NCBI GenBank assembly: GCA_012719495.1
Contig: JAAYAG010000051.1
Coordinates: 1-43,641 of the forward strand
Reading direction: 5' to 3'
DNA from: Bacteroidales bacterium
Lineage (GTDB): Bacteria; Bacteroidota; Bacteroidia; Bacteroidales; Prolixibacteraceae
DNA length: 43,641 nucleotides
The notes beneath the pieces were generated by a model, which saw nothing but the letters and a program-made list of their open reading frames with translations, searched no databases and was not told the DNA's origin. Below are positions 1 through 7,966 of this stretch, in pieces. Position 1 is the stretch's first letter; every line of letters begins with the position of its first letter. The translations under genes and the position numbers were made by a program.

Positions 1-121
1 CAGGTAGTAGAATCAGAGTTAGGTACTACCCCTCAGGGGCAGTGCTGGTTTTCTCTTGCTCTCCACGGGCTAACGCCCGCGGTTATTGAGATATAACCGC
101 TTCGCGGTAGGTTCATTGTGC
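1..121. repeat. Cluster of GC-rich hairpins, probable intergenic repeat
   Basis: No coding frame is evident. The stretch is packed with inverted repeats: GGTAGTA (3-9) against TACTACC (24-30), CCCCTCAGGGG (29-39), CGGGC-TAAC-GCCCG (66-79), and a perfect 8-bp stem GCGGTTAT (79-86) / ATAACCGC (93-100). The last competes with a smaller ACCGC-TTC-GCGGT hairpin (96-108). The GC content is well above that of neighbouring intergenic DNA. It resembles a dispersed structured repeat more than a terminator, because no T-tract follows. Further copies cannot be shown from this window. Confidence 0.5.
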
Positions 122-395
122 TTAATAACCTGAGTTCGACTTTATTTTTGAGTTCAGACCGCTTGTAAACAGTAAGATTCAATGCAAAATCACGCAGGAA
201 TGACGGGTTATTTTAAGTGATTTTAAAGCAGTAGATTGCTGTTTACAAGTGGCTGACAATGAGCTTTGCATAAAACACTGTTTTCCTGCATTAAATTTCC
301 TCGATTTAGCCCGCTAATACTCAAAAATTTGCTTTGTAAAACAGCGTTTTATGCCAATCTGAACTTTAAAAGTAAAATCGAACTCAGGTTATTAA
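122..395. repeat. MITE-like element with nested inverted repeats
   Basis: An outer imperfect inverted repeat of about 39 bp (122-159 and 356-395) shares the core TTAATAACCTGAGTTCGA. Inside lie a 14-bp pair (162-175 / 236-249, one mismatch), which itself encloses AAAATCAC (186-193) / GTGATTTT (217-224), and a 17-bp pair (268-284 / 338-354, one mismatch). A single strand could fold into a long stem topped by two hairpin branches. No transposase is encoded. A related single arm lies near 38949. The element abuts the thrC terminator. The repeats are visible; the MITE label is inference. Confidence 0.6.
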
Positions 396-426
396 AACAA
401 AAGCGGCTAAAGCCGCTTTTGTTTTG
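394..426 (-). terminator. Rho-independent terminator of the thr operon
   Basis: A perfect 14-bp stem (394-407 with 412-425, loop TAAA) lies directly after the thrC stop codon. Read on the minus strand, the 3' arm GCCGCTTTTGTTTT supplies the U-rich tail. Confidence 0.85.
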
Positions 427-1722
427 TTATTCATTAAGCAAAAATGCTTTAAAATATTCAAAGTCTTTGTCTAAATTAATGCTCTGCTTCTTACCTTTCA
501 TAAAGGCAGCAAGTTTTTCGGGCAGAGGCACATTGCCTTTCCCAACAATTTCTTCAACAGTTTCGGTAAATTTGGCAGGATGCGCAGTCTCGAGGAAAAT
601 ACCGACTTCGTCATCAGACAAATACTCTTCAAGGCTACGGTAGCCACAAGCCCCATGCGGATCGAGTAAATAACCCGTTTCATTGTAAACCCTTTTCAAA
701 GTTTCGCGGATCTGATCGTCACTGTAAGTGTAGCCTTTAATATCGGTAGAAATGGCTTCATGTGAGTTATTGTATAAATCGAGAATTCTCACAAAGTTGC
801 TTGGATCACCAACATCCATTGCATTGGCGATGGTTTGTACCGAAGCTTTGGGATTATACTGACCTGTTTTCAGGTAATTAAATACAATATCGTTCGAGTT
901 GTTGGCCGCTATGAAACGTTCAACAGGCAAGCCCATTCGTTTAGCAAACAACCCAGCCGTAAGGTTTCCAAAATTTCCGCTGGGTACCGAAATGACCAGC
1001 TTCTTATCTTTTTGTGGATTGCGGGCAAACGCATTGAAATAATAGAATGCCTGAGGAAGAAACCGTGCCACATTGATTGAATTGGCCGAAGTGAGTGTCA
1101 TTTTCTGGTTCAATTCAGCATCGAGAAAGGCCGATTTTACCAAGCGCTGGCAGTCGTCGAATACACCGTCAATTTCAAGGGCAGTAATATTCTGTCCAAG
1201 GGTGGTAAACTGGCACTCCTGAATTGGGCTAACCTTCCCTTTGGGGTAAAGCACGTAAACATGAATGCCCGGAACTCCTAAAAATCCATTGGCAACTGCG
1301 CTACCTGTATCGCCCGAAGTGGCAACCAACACATTTACCAACTGATCGGAACCTTTCAGAAAGTGGCCCAGCATTCGAGCCATGAAACGTCCGCCAACAT
1401 CTTTAAATGCCAGTGTTGGCCCATGGAAAAGTTCCAGACTGTAAATGTTGTCTTTCACCGAAACCACAGGGCAATCGAAGTTCAACGTGTCGTAAACAAT
1501 GGTTTTAAGTGTTTCATTTTCAATATCTTCGCCAAAGAATTTTTTGGCTACTTCAAACGAAATTTCCTGAAAAGAAAGATTTTGAATATTATCAAAGAAT
1601 TCAGGTTCAAACTTTTCGATATGTTTGGGCATAAACAAGCCGTTATCATCGGCCAAGCCTTGAGTTACCGCAGTTTTCAAATCGACTTCGGGAACCGTTT
1701 TTTTTGTGCTGTAATATTTCAT
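427..1722 (-). CDS. thrC: Threonine synthase
   Basis: This PLP enzyme converts O-phospho-L-homoserine to L-threonine in the cytoplasm, the last step of threonine synthesis. The 431-residue length fits the family. The PLP-lysine motif HGPTLAFKD puts the Schiff-base lysine near residue 107, and the phosphate-binding region ATSGDTGSA follows near residue 134. The start ATG at 1722 gives the usual N-terminus MKYYSTK. It is last in the minus-strand run thrA, acetolactate decarboxylase, apgM-like, thrC, with a 56-nt gap to the gene before it. A perfect TAnnTTTG box at 1753-1760 (minus) may allow extra transcription of thrC alone. Identification is firm. Confidence 0.95.
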   Translation of the reverse strand: MKYYSTKKTVPEVDLKTAVTQGLADDNGLFMPKHIEKFEPEFFDNIQNLSFQEISFEVAKKFFGEDIENETLKTIVYDTLNFDCPVVSVKDNIYSLELFHGPTLAFKDVGGRFMARMLGHFLKGSDQLVNVLVATSGDTGSAVANGFLGVPGIHVYVLYPKGKVSPIQECQFTTLGQNITALEIDGVFDDCQRLVKSAFLDAELNQKMTLTSANSINVARFLPQAFYYFNAFARNPQKDKKLVISVPSGNFGNLTAGLFAKRMGLPVERFIAANNSNDIVFNYLKTGQYNPKASVQTIANAMDVGDPSNFVRILDLYNNSHEAISTDIKGYTYSDDQIRETLKRVYNETGYLLDPHGACGYRSLEEYLSDDEVGIFLETAHPAKFTETVEEIVGKGNVPLPEKLAAFMKGKKQSINLDKDFEYFKAFLLNE

Positions 1723-1752
1723 TTTTCAGTTGATAACTTGAATTTTGTTTTG

Positions 1753-1760
1753 CAAAACTA
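1753..1760 (-). promoter_or_regulatory. Possible internal promoter -7 box before thrC
   Basis: On the minus strand this reads TAGTTTTG, an exact match to the Bacteroidota -7 consensus TAnnTTTG, about 30 nt upstream of the thrC start. No good -33 TTG is seen at the usual distance, so it is weak. Confidence 0.3.
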
Positions 1761-1778
1761 ATGGTTTCAATAAATATT

Positions 1779-2990
1779 TTAAACGCCAAGCAATGCTTTT
1801 ATAAACTCATTATCCTTCAAAGTCTTATAAGCACCTGCTTTAGCACTCTCTTCATCATACGTTGCTACGCCATCGGGTTCTTCGCCGGGACGGTAAATAA
1901 TGAAAGGTATCGAATCGTGAGTGTGTGTACGCAGTGCACATGGTGTAGGATGATCGGGTAAAATAGCAATCGCTAACGGTTCGCTCATCTCTTTTGCCGC
2001 TTCGACTATTGGCTTCACAATACGGTCATTCAGGTATTCAATGGTTTTGGTTTTTAACGCCACATCTCCTTCATGCCCTGCTTCATCACTGGCTTCAATA
2101 TGAAGGTAAACAAAGTCGGTATCACCTTTCAGTGCATCGATAGCAGCCTGAGCTTTCCCTTCGTAGTTGGTATCGTAAAGGCCGGTTGCTCCTTCTACTT
2201 TCAATACCTCCATACCAGCATACACTCCAATCCCCTGAATGAGGTCAACCGCTGAAATCACAGCCGATTTACCAATTCCAAACAGTTCGTTGAGTGTGGG
2301 CATTTGAGGTTTGTACCCCGGTGACCATGGCCAAATGGAGTTGGCCATATCTTTCCCTGCTTCTTTTCGCTTCTGGTTTATTGGATGGTTCGCCAACAAC
2401 TCTTGTGATTTAAGGATCATCTCGTTCAACAGCTTTGCCGTCTCAACTCCCTCTTCGTTCAACGGTTCGATCATCACCTGCTGAAAAGGAGTGCCGGGGA
2501 CATCGTGTGGGGGCGTGCATTTCAAAAATTTATTTCCTCCCTTAATGACTAACAAATGGCGATACGAAACGCCGGGATAAAACTTCACGGTATCGGTGCC
2601 CAATTCTTTATCGAGGAAATTAATCAACTCTGCCGCTTCGGGACTAGTAATATGACCAGCCGAATGGTTTTTAATCTTTTCATCTTCAATGCAGATGAGG
2701 TTGCAGCGCAACCCCAGGTCGCCATCTTTAATCTCTACACCCATGCTGGCAGCTTCGAGCACGCCACGACCTTCATAAACTTTGTGAACATCGTAGCCCA
2801 AAACGCCCATGTTGGCAATTTCGCTACCTGCAGGCATATCGGAAGGAACAGTAACCAACAGACCATTCTTCCCTTTGCGGGCCAGTTCATCGATATGGGG
2901 AATATTGGCCGCCATCAGCGGCGTTTTGTTTCCAAGTTCTGCGATGGGCTGATCGGCCATACCGTCACCCAGAATAATTATGTATTTCAT
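1779..2990 (-). CDS. ApgM-like phosphotransferase, probable homoserine kinase
   Basis: This 403-residue protein belongs to the cofactor-independent phosphoglycerate mutase group of the alkaline phosphatase superfamily. It opens with the metal-binding ILGDGMAD, has the nucleophile-region motif PAGSEIANMG (residues 54-63), and ends with the metal-binding HIEASDEAGHEGD and LPDHPTP motifs. No conventional GHMP-type thrB is visible, and this gene lies between thrA and thrC. Related genes in Bacteroides thr clusters have been assigned as homoserine kinases, from my recall of that literature. The best guess is therefore phosphorylation of homoserine; true phosphoglycerate mutase activity remains possible. 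Domain class is certain, substrate is inference. Confidence 0.85.
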   Translation of the reverse strand: MKYIIILGDGMADQPIAELGNKTPLMAANIPHIDELARKGKNGLLVTVPSDMPAGSEIANMGVLGYDVHKVYEGRGVLEAASMGVEIKDGDLGLRCNLICIEDEKIKNHSAGHITSPEAAELINFLDKELGTDTVKFYPGVSYRHLLVIKGGNKFLKCTPPHDVPGTPFQQVMIEPLNEEGVETAKLLNEMILKSQELLANHPINQKRKEAGKDMANSIWPWSPGYKPQMPTLNELFGIGKSAVISAVDLIQGIGVYAGMEVLKVEGATGLYDTNYEGKAQAAIDALKGDTDFVYLHIEASDEAGHEGDVALKTKTIEYLNDRIVKPIVEAAKEMSEPLAIAILPDHPTPCALRTHTHDSIPFIIYRPGEEPDGVATYDEESAKAGAYKTLKDNEFIKALLGV

Positions 2991-3005
2991 TTTGTTCTTG
3001 TTTTA

Positions 3006-3791
3006 TCAATTTTCTGCTTGTTCCAAGTCTTCAGACCGGTCAACGGTGAAATCTCCACCAAGGAAATCACCACTTGTTGGCAATATCAACTTGAATTCGG
3101 GCAAATAGCCTATTTCGAGCGATACTTTTTTTACATTAAACGCCAGAATATGTCCCCCACCCTTGCGGTCTGCTGTGAGAAAATGAAGGTGTAAACCTGT
3201 TACATTAATCCCCTGGGCATACGCCGGACAATAGAAACCAACAATTTCACCCTTCACCTGGTTGAACTCAAATTCGGGTTGATTTTTGGTCACCTCGGCC
3301 AAAGGCAAATAGGGTTCCGACTGTGCCGGAACACTACGGGTTTTCATATAGCTGAACTCGCCTTTCATCTTTACTGCATAAAATAGGTTGGGTGTAGGAA
3401 AAAAGCTGTTGAAACTGGCCTCCAAACTATCGTAACTAATGTCTTCAAGGGCAAACGTTGTATCGGCACTGAACGCTGTTATTGCAGCAAAAGGCGTTGT
3501 GACATCAGATGCAGGTTTTGCAACAGCACCTGTCGATAGCACTTGAAAAACAGTATCGTTCAGCACGACCATCTCTCCGTTCAGCCCGTGAAAAGTGCCA
3601 ATACCGAGGTCGCCATACTCAACAAGTTCACTTATTGGCATAATTCCATCGTAAATTCCTTGCAACAAGGCATCGATCACCGAAACCTGAACCAGTATAT
3701 TCTTCTTAGCAGGGGTTTGCTCGTTCACTTTTTCGCTGTTACAAGCCCACAAAAAAGTAAAGATAGATAAAGATACCAAAAGCTTTTTCAT
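3006..3791 (-). CDS. Acetolactate decarboxylase-like lipoprotein
   Basis: The 261-residue protein has a lipoprotein signal (LWAC, lipid-anchored Cys17), then an alpha-acetolactate decarboxylase domain from about residue 30 to 250. This family converts 2-acetolactate to acetoin with a zinc ion. The metal-binding pattern HLHFLTADRKGGGH (His201, His203, His214), the conserved Glu in NGEMVVL (73) and the Arg in KTRSVPAQ (152) are all present, so activity is plausible. It sits inside the thr operon, 48 nt after thrA and 15 nt before the apgM-like gene. Export as a lipoprotein is odd, since acetolactate is a cytoplasmic intermediate. The family call is firm and the role in this operon is unknown. 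Confidence 0.85.
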   Translation of the reverse strand: MKKLLVSLSIFTFLWACNSEKVNEQTPAKKNILVQVSVIDALLQGIYDGIMPISELVEYGDLGIGTFHGLNGEMVVLNDTVFQVLSTGAVAKPASDVTTPFAAITAFSADTTFALEDISYDSLEASFNSFFPTPNLFYAVKMKGEFSYMKTRSVPAQSEPYLPLAEVTKNQPEFEFNQVKGEIVGFYCPAYAQGINVTGLHLHFLTADRKGGGHILAFNVKKVSLEIGYLPEFKLILPTSGDFLGGDFTVDRSEDLEQAEN

Positions 3792-3839
3792 TACACTATA
3801 CAGTTAAACCGCAATATATTAACTTCAGCACAAGGATAA

Positions 3840-6266
3840 CTAAATATTTGCTACGCGGACAATATCGGCAAATACCCCCGCTGCAGTCACTCCTGCACCG
3901 GCTCCATACCCTTTTATCTGCATAGGATACTCATTGTACCGTTCAGTTGTGAATAAAATAATATTATTACTTCCTTCAAGATCGAAGAATGGCGATTGTG
4001 AATCAACTTCACGGAGTGCGATTCGCGAACCTGAATTGTCATATTGCGCAACAAAACGCCACTTTTTATTCTCAGCTTCGAGTTTACGTCGTTTGTCTTC
4101 GAATTCGGTATCGAGCAGCTTGAGCCCGTTCCAAAACTCATCGATCGAACCTGTCATCAGAGCATTTGGAATAAACGTTTCTACAGCTACTTGATCTTCT
4201 TCAATACTATATCCAGCTTCGCGGCAAAGAATCAGCAACTTCCGCACCACATCTTTTCCACTAAGATCGATTCGAGGATCGGGTTCGGAGTATCCCTCTT
4301 CTTTTGCCATAAGAACGGCCTTGCTAAGAGGGATACTAGAACTAATTGTATTGAAGATATAATTCAATGTTCCTGAAAGAACCGCTTCAATTTTCAGAAT
4401 GCGGTCGCCACTGTTAATCAAATCCTTAATCGTAGATAAAATTGGAAGGCCTGCCCCAACGTTTGTCTCGAAATAGAACTTGATTCCTTTTTCTACCGCT
4501 GTATCCTTCAGTTGTTTATAGTAACTATACGTTGAAGAAGCGGCCACCTTATTGGCTGCCACAATGGAAATACTCGACTCAAGTATTGACAAATAATATT
4601 CGGCAAGATCTTCATTTGCAGTACAATCAATAAAGACTGAGTTAAACATATTCATGTCTTTCATTTGCTGAACAAAGGCATCGAAAGTTGAAACTGATGA
4701 AGATTCTTTGAGCAACGGCTTATAATTTTCGAGTTCAATGCCATCGCGGTCAAAAACCATTTTTTTACTGTTGGCTACCCCTACCAACTTTAGTTTCAAT
4801 CGCTTCTCGTTGAACAACTTTTCCTGTTGCTGTTGTAATTGTTTGATGAAATTTCCGCCAACAGTACCAATGCCCATCAGAAACAAATTCAACTCTTTGT
4901 ATGAAGTAAGGAAAAAGCTCTCGTGAACAACATTTAATGTTTTCCGTAAATCACTGGTTTTTACCACCCAGGAAATATTCAATTCGGAAGCCCCTTGAGC
5001 AATAGCCCTAACATTAATCCCGTTTTTCCCAATAGTATTGAACAGTTTACCAGCAATTCCTGCACTTTCACGCATATTTTCACCTACAATGGCTACAATG
5101 GAAAGCTCGTTTTCAACTTTAACGCTACTGACCAATCCAGCCTCAATTTCTTTGTGAAATTCTGTATCTACTGCTTTTGCCGCCTTCTCAGCAGCAAGAG
5201 TTGGAATGGCTACCGAGATAGAATTTTCACTCGATGCTTGAGAAATCAAGATCACATTGACATCTTCATGAGCCAACGAGGTAAACAAACGCATAGAAAT
5301 ACCAGTAACCCCTACCATCCCAGAGCCTTGCAATGTAAGCAATGAAATATCGGAAATAGATGAAATTCCCTTAATCAATCGCTCTTTCCCATAGATTTTT
5401 TTATAACCTATAAGTGTTCCCGGCTCATCGGGGCGAGTGGTATTTAGAATCCGTACCGGAATTTTCTTCCGATAAACAGGTAAAATTGTTGGTGGATAAA
5501 TAACCTTTGCACCGAAATGTGAAAGCTCCATTGCCTCGGCATATGTTAGATAATCAATAGTATAAGCCTTCCTGATAACCCTTGGGTCGGCAGTCATAAA
5601 CCCATCCACATCGGTCCAAATTTCGAGTGACTCAGCATCGAGGGCTGCGGCATAAATTGCCCCGGTAAAATCTGATCCACCACGGCCAAGGGTTGTTGGT
5701 TCGTTGCGATCGTTTGATGCAATAAACCCGGGTGCCACTGCAACCCCCGAGAATCCGACGAACGCCTGTCTTATCAGCTGGATGGTTCTATCAAAATCGA
5801 CAGATGCTTTCAGAAAATTGCTGTCGGTTTTAATCAGCTCCATACTGTTGAACCAACGAGCGCCTAAAAACGGGGCGATGATTGATGAGGATAACATCTC
5901 GCCCATTCCCCCAATTTTATCGAGGGTTTTTGGAGTCAGCTCCCCAATAAGCGAAACACCCTGGATAAGGCCGCTCAACTCATTGAGTTTTTCCTGAAGA
6001 ATATTTTTAACCTGCTCTTGATTTTCAACAGGAACAAGTGCTTCGATGGCGGTAAGGTGGCGGTCCGTAATCTCCATCATTTCTGTTGTTGTGAAGGTTC
6101 GCGTGGTAGCAGCTGTTCGAGCCATGGTCAATATTTTATCGGTAATACCGCCAAATGCAGATACAACTACCACTACATCGTCTTTCTGACGATCAATAAT
6201 TTCTTTGACCTTACGTAGGTTTTCAACACTTCCTACCGAGGTTCCGCCAAATTTTAAAACCTTCAT
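3840..6266 (-). CDS. thrA: Bifunctional aspartate kinase / homoserine dehydrogenase I
   Basis: This fusion enzyme catalyses the first and third steps from aspartate to homoserine. The 808 residues are close to E. coli ThrA. The N-terminal kinase has KFGGTSVGS at residues 5-13 and the TLGRGGSDFTGA substrate motif. Central ACT-type regulatory segments carry the GMVGVTGI and IVAIVGENM motifs, expected for threonine feedback. The C-terminal dehydrogenase begins near residue 460 with the NAD(P)-binding MGIGTVGGNF and has the conserved ETNVGAGLPI and GYSEPDPRIDLSG segments. It is first in the thr operon, directly downstream of the recA terminator. No leader-peptide attenuator was recognised in the 114-nt gap. 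Confidence 0.95.
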   Translation of the reverse strand: MKVLKFGGTSVGSVENLRKVKEIIDRQKDDVVVVVSAFGGITDKILTMARTAATTRTFTTTEMMEITDRHLTAIEALVPVENQEQVKNILQEKLNELSGLIQGVSLIGELTPKTLDKIGGMGEMLSSSIIAPFLGARWFNSMELIKTDSNFLKASVDFDRTIQLIRQAFVGFSGVAVAPGFIASNDRNEPTTLGRGGSDFTGAIYAAALDAESLEIWTDVDGFMTADPRVIRKAYTIDYLTYAEAMELSHFGAKVIYPPTILPVYRKKIPVRILNTTRPDEPGTLIGYKKIYGKERLIKGISSISDISLLTLQGSGMVGVTGISMRLFTSLAHEDVNVILISQASSENSISVAIPTLAAEKAAKAVDTEFHKEIEAGLVSSVKVENELSIVAIVGENMRESAGIAGKLFNTIGKNGINVRAIAQGASELNISWVVKTSDLRKTLNVVHESFFLTSYKELNLFLMGIGTVGGNFIKQLQQQQEKLFNEKRLKLKLVGVANSKKMVFDRDGIELENYKPLLKESSSVSTFDAFVQQMKDMNMFNSVFIDCTANEDLAEYYLSILESSISIVAANKVAASSTYSYYKQLKDTAVEKGIKFYFETNVGAGLPILSTIKDLINSGDRILKIEAVLSGTLNYIFNTISSSIPLSKAVLMAKEEGYSEPDPRIDLSGKDVVRKLLILCREAGYSIEEDQVAVETFIPNALMTGSIDEFWNGLKLLDTEFEDKRRKLEAENKKWRFVAQYDNSGSRIALREVDSQSPFFDLEGSNNIILFTTERYNEYPMQIKGYGAGAGVTAAGVFADIVRVANI

Positions 6267-6304
6267 TCTCTAAATTTTTAAGTGTTACAATTATGAGTTA
6301 ACTA

Positions 6305-6350
6305 ATAAAAAAAATCTTTCCGGTAAAAATGATTTTTCGCCGGAAAGATA
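6305..6350 (-). terminator. Rho-independent terminator after recA
   Basis: On the minus strand, ATCTTTCCGG and CCGGAAAGAT form a perfect 10-bp stem (6314-6323 with 6340-6349) around an A/T-rich loop, followed by eight Ts. It separates the bcp-recA unit from thrA. Confidence 0.9.
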
Positions 6351-6380
6351 GACAAGTAATAATAATATTTTAATGACCCG

Positions 6381-7406
6381 CTACATTTCCGCTGGTTGGG
6401 ATGTTGTAAGCGCTTCCATAATCTTTGCTTCAAGCTCTTGTGCCAACTCCTCGTTATCTTTAAGCATGTTTTTAACAGCTTCGCGTCCTTGCCCAAGTTT
6501 TGTATCCCCGTAGCTGAACCACGATCCACTTTTCTTAATGACATTAAGTTCGACACCTAAATCAACAATTTCGCCGGTTTTTGATATGCCTTCATCATAC
6601 ATAATATCAAATTCAGCTTTCTTGAATGGAGGAGCCACTTTGTTTTTTACCACTTTAACACGGGTGCGGCTTCCAAGCGAGTCTTCACCATCTTTAATGG
6701 TGGTAACCCGGCGAATATCGAGCCTTACCGATGCGTAAAACTTCAATGCATTTCCACCAGTTGTTGTTTCAGGGTTCCCAAACATTACTCCAATTTTTTC
6801 ACGTAACTGGTTTATAAAGATACAAGTAGTTTTCGTTTTGTTTATTGTAGCTGTAAGTTTGCGAAGAGCCTGTGACATAAGTCTTGCTTGTAAACCCATT
6901 TTTGAATCGCCCATGTCGCCTTCAATTTCTGCCTTAGGAGTTAGTGCTGCAACTGAGTCGATCACAATGATATCGATCGCTCCGGAACGAATAAGATTAT
7001 CGGCAATTTCAAGGGCTTGTTCGCCATTATCGGGCTGAGAAATCAGCAATTCGTTGGTGTCGACACCCAATTTACGGGCATAAGAAGGGTCGAATGCATG
7101 TTCGGCATCAATTATGGCTGCAATACCACCGGCTTTTTGAGCTTCAGCAATGGCATGAATGGCCAGGGTTGTCTTACCCGATGATTCGGGACCATAAATT
7201 TCAATAACACGGCCGCGCGGATAGCCTCCAATTCCCATTGCTACATTAAGGCCTATTGAACCCGACGAAATTGCGGGTATTTCTTCGGCAACTTTATCAC
7301 CCATGCGCATAATCGACCCTTTACCAAAGGTTTTGTCGATTTTATCCATGGTAAGTTGCAATGCTTTCAGTTTCTCTTTGTTTAGCTCTTTATTTTCTTC
7401 GCTCAT
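6381..7406 (-). CDS. recA: Recombinase RecA
   Basis: RecA forms ATP-dependent filaments on single-stranded DNA for strand exchange and LexA-type autocleavage. Its 341 residues match bacterial RecA. It shows Walker [10 protein letters not shown] at residues 72-80, the Walker B strand [12 protein letters not shown], and the L2-loop region with [28 protein letters not shown]. The ATG overlaps the stop of the upstream bcp gene by 4 bp (ATGA, 7403-7406), so the two are probably translationally coupled. The C-terminal tail is short. A strong terminator follows. No SOS box was recognised, but any would lie upstream of bcp. Confidence 0.97.
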   Translation of the reverse strand: MSEENKELNKEKLKALQLTMDKIDKTFGKGSIMRMGDKVAEEIPAISSGSIGLNVAMGIGGYPRGRVIEIYGPESSGKTTLAIHAIAEAQKAGGIAAIIDAEHAFDPSYARKLGVDTNELLISQPDNGEQALEIADNLIRSGAIDIIVIDSVAALTPKAEIEGDMGDSKMGLQARLMSQALRKLTATINKTKTTCIFINQLREKIGVMFGNPETTTGGNALKFYASVRLDIRRVTTIKDGEDSLGSRTRVKVVKNKVAPPFKKAEFDIMYDEGISKTGEIVDLGVELNVIKKSGSWFSYGDTKLGQGREAVKNMLKDNEELAQELEAKIMEALTTSQPAEM

Positions 7407-7867
7407 GGTTGTATTTTGCTAATTATTTGATTTGTATGATTTTTCGTGTCCACTTTTTCAAAAACATCGGAAATATTCCCGTTTTCATTGATGACAAAGG
7501 TAGTTCTTAAAACTCCCATATACGATTTTCCGTACATCGATTTTTCGCCCCATGCACCGTAGGCTTCCAAAATTTTGTGTTCGGTATCGGCTATCAAATT
7601 GAAACCTAACCCATATTTATCTGCAAATTTTTTATGCGAGACTACACTGTCGGGACTAACGCCAATAACTTCATATCCTTTAGCTAACCACATGGAATAG
7701 TTATCGTTAAGGTTACATGCTTCTGACGTGCACCCAGGAGTGTTGTCTTTAGGGTAAAAGTATAAAATTACTTTCTTTCCCCGGTAAGTTGACAAAGATA
7801 TTTCTTCGCCATGTTGATTTTGCCCCTTAAAAACAGGAGCCAGATCGCCAATTTTCAATGTTGCCAT
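7403..7867 (-). CDS. bcp: Thioredoxin-dependent thiol peroxidase (Bcp/PrxQ)
   Basis: This peroxiredoxin reduces hydrogen peroxide and organic hydroperoxides with thioredoxin. In its 154 residues, the motif [13 protein letters not shown] places the peroxidatic Cys at 46 and the probable resolving Cys at 51, as in E. coli Bcp. The conserved Arg lies in GVLRTTFVI. It is first in a two-gene minus-strand unit whose stop codon overlaps the recA start by 4 bp. The pairing of peroxide defence with recombination repair is notable but may be incidental. The divergent plus-strand gene starts 99 nt away. Confidence 0.93.
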   Translation of the reverse strand: MATLKIGDLAPVFKGQNQHGEEISLSTYRGKKVILYFYPKDNTPGCTSEACNLNDNYSMWLAKGYEVIGVSPDSVVSHKKFADKYGLGFNLIADTEHKILEAYGAWGEKSMYGKSYMGVLRTTFVINENGNISDVFEKVDTKNHTNQIISKIQP

Positions 7868-7912
7868 TTTGTTTAATATTTTGATATTATTATTTTATAA
7901 TTGCACTATTAC

Positions 7913-7942
7913 TTGGAAAAAACTGAATTGGTTGATACTTTT
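7913..7942 (+). promoter_or_regulatory. Candidate promoter for the TPR/SPOR-clpS-NfeD-floA run
   Basis: TTG at 7913-7915, a 20-nt spacer, then TACTTTTA at 7936-7943 give a near match to the Bacteroidota consensus (last G replaced by A). The start codon is at 7967. Confidence 0.4.
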
Positions 7943-7966
7943 AGAACAAATTGAACAACGCTAATA

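Noticed and set aside
6267-6380. Threonine attenuator leader before thrA
   Set aside because: No short Thr/Ile-rich peptide was found; the only hairpin is the recA terminator.
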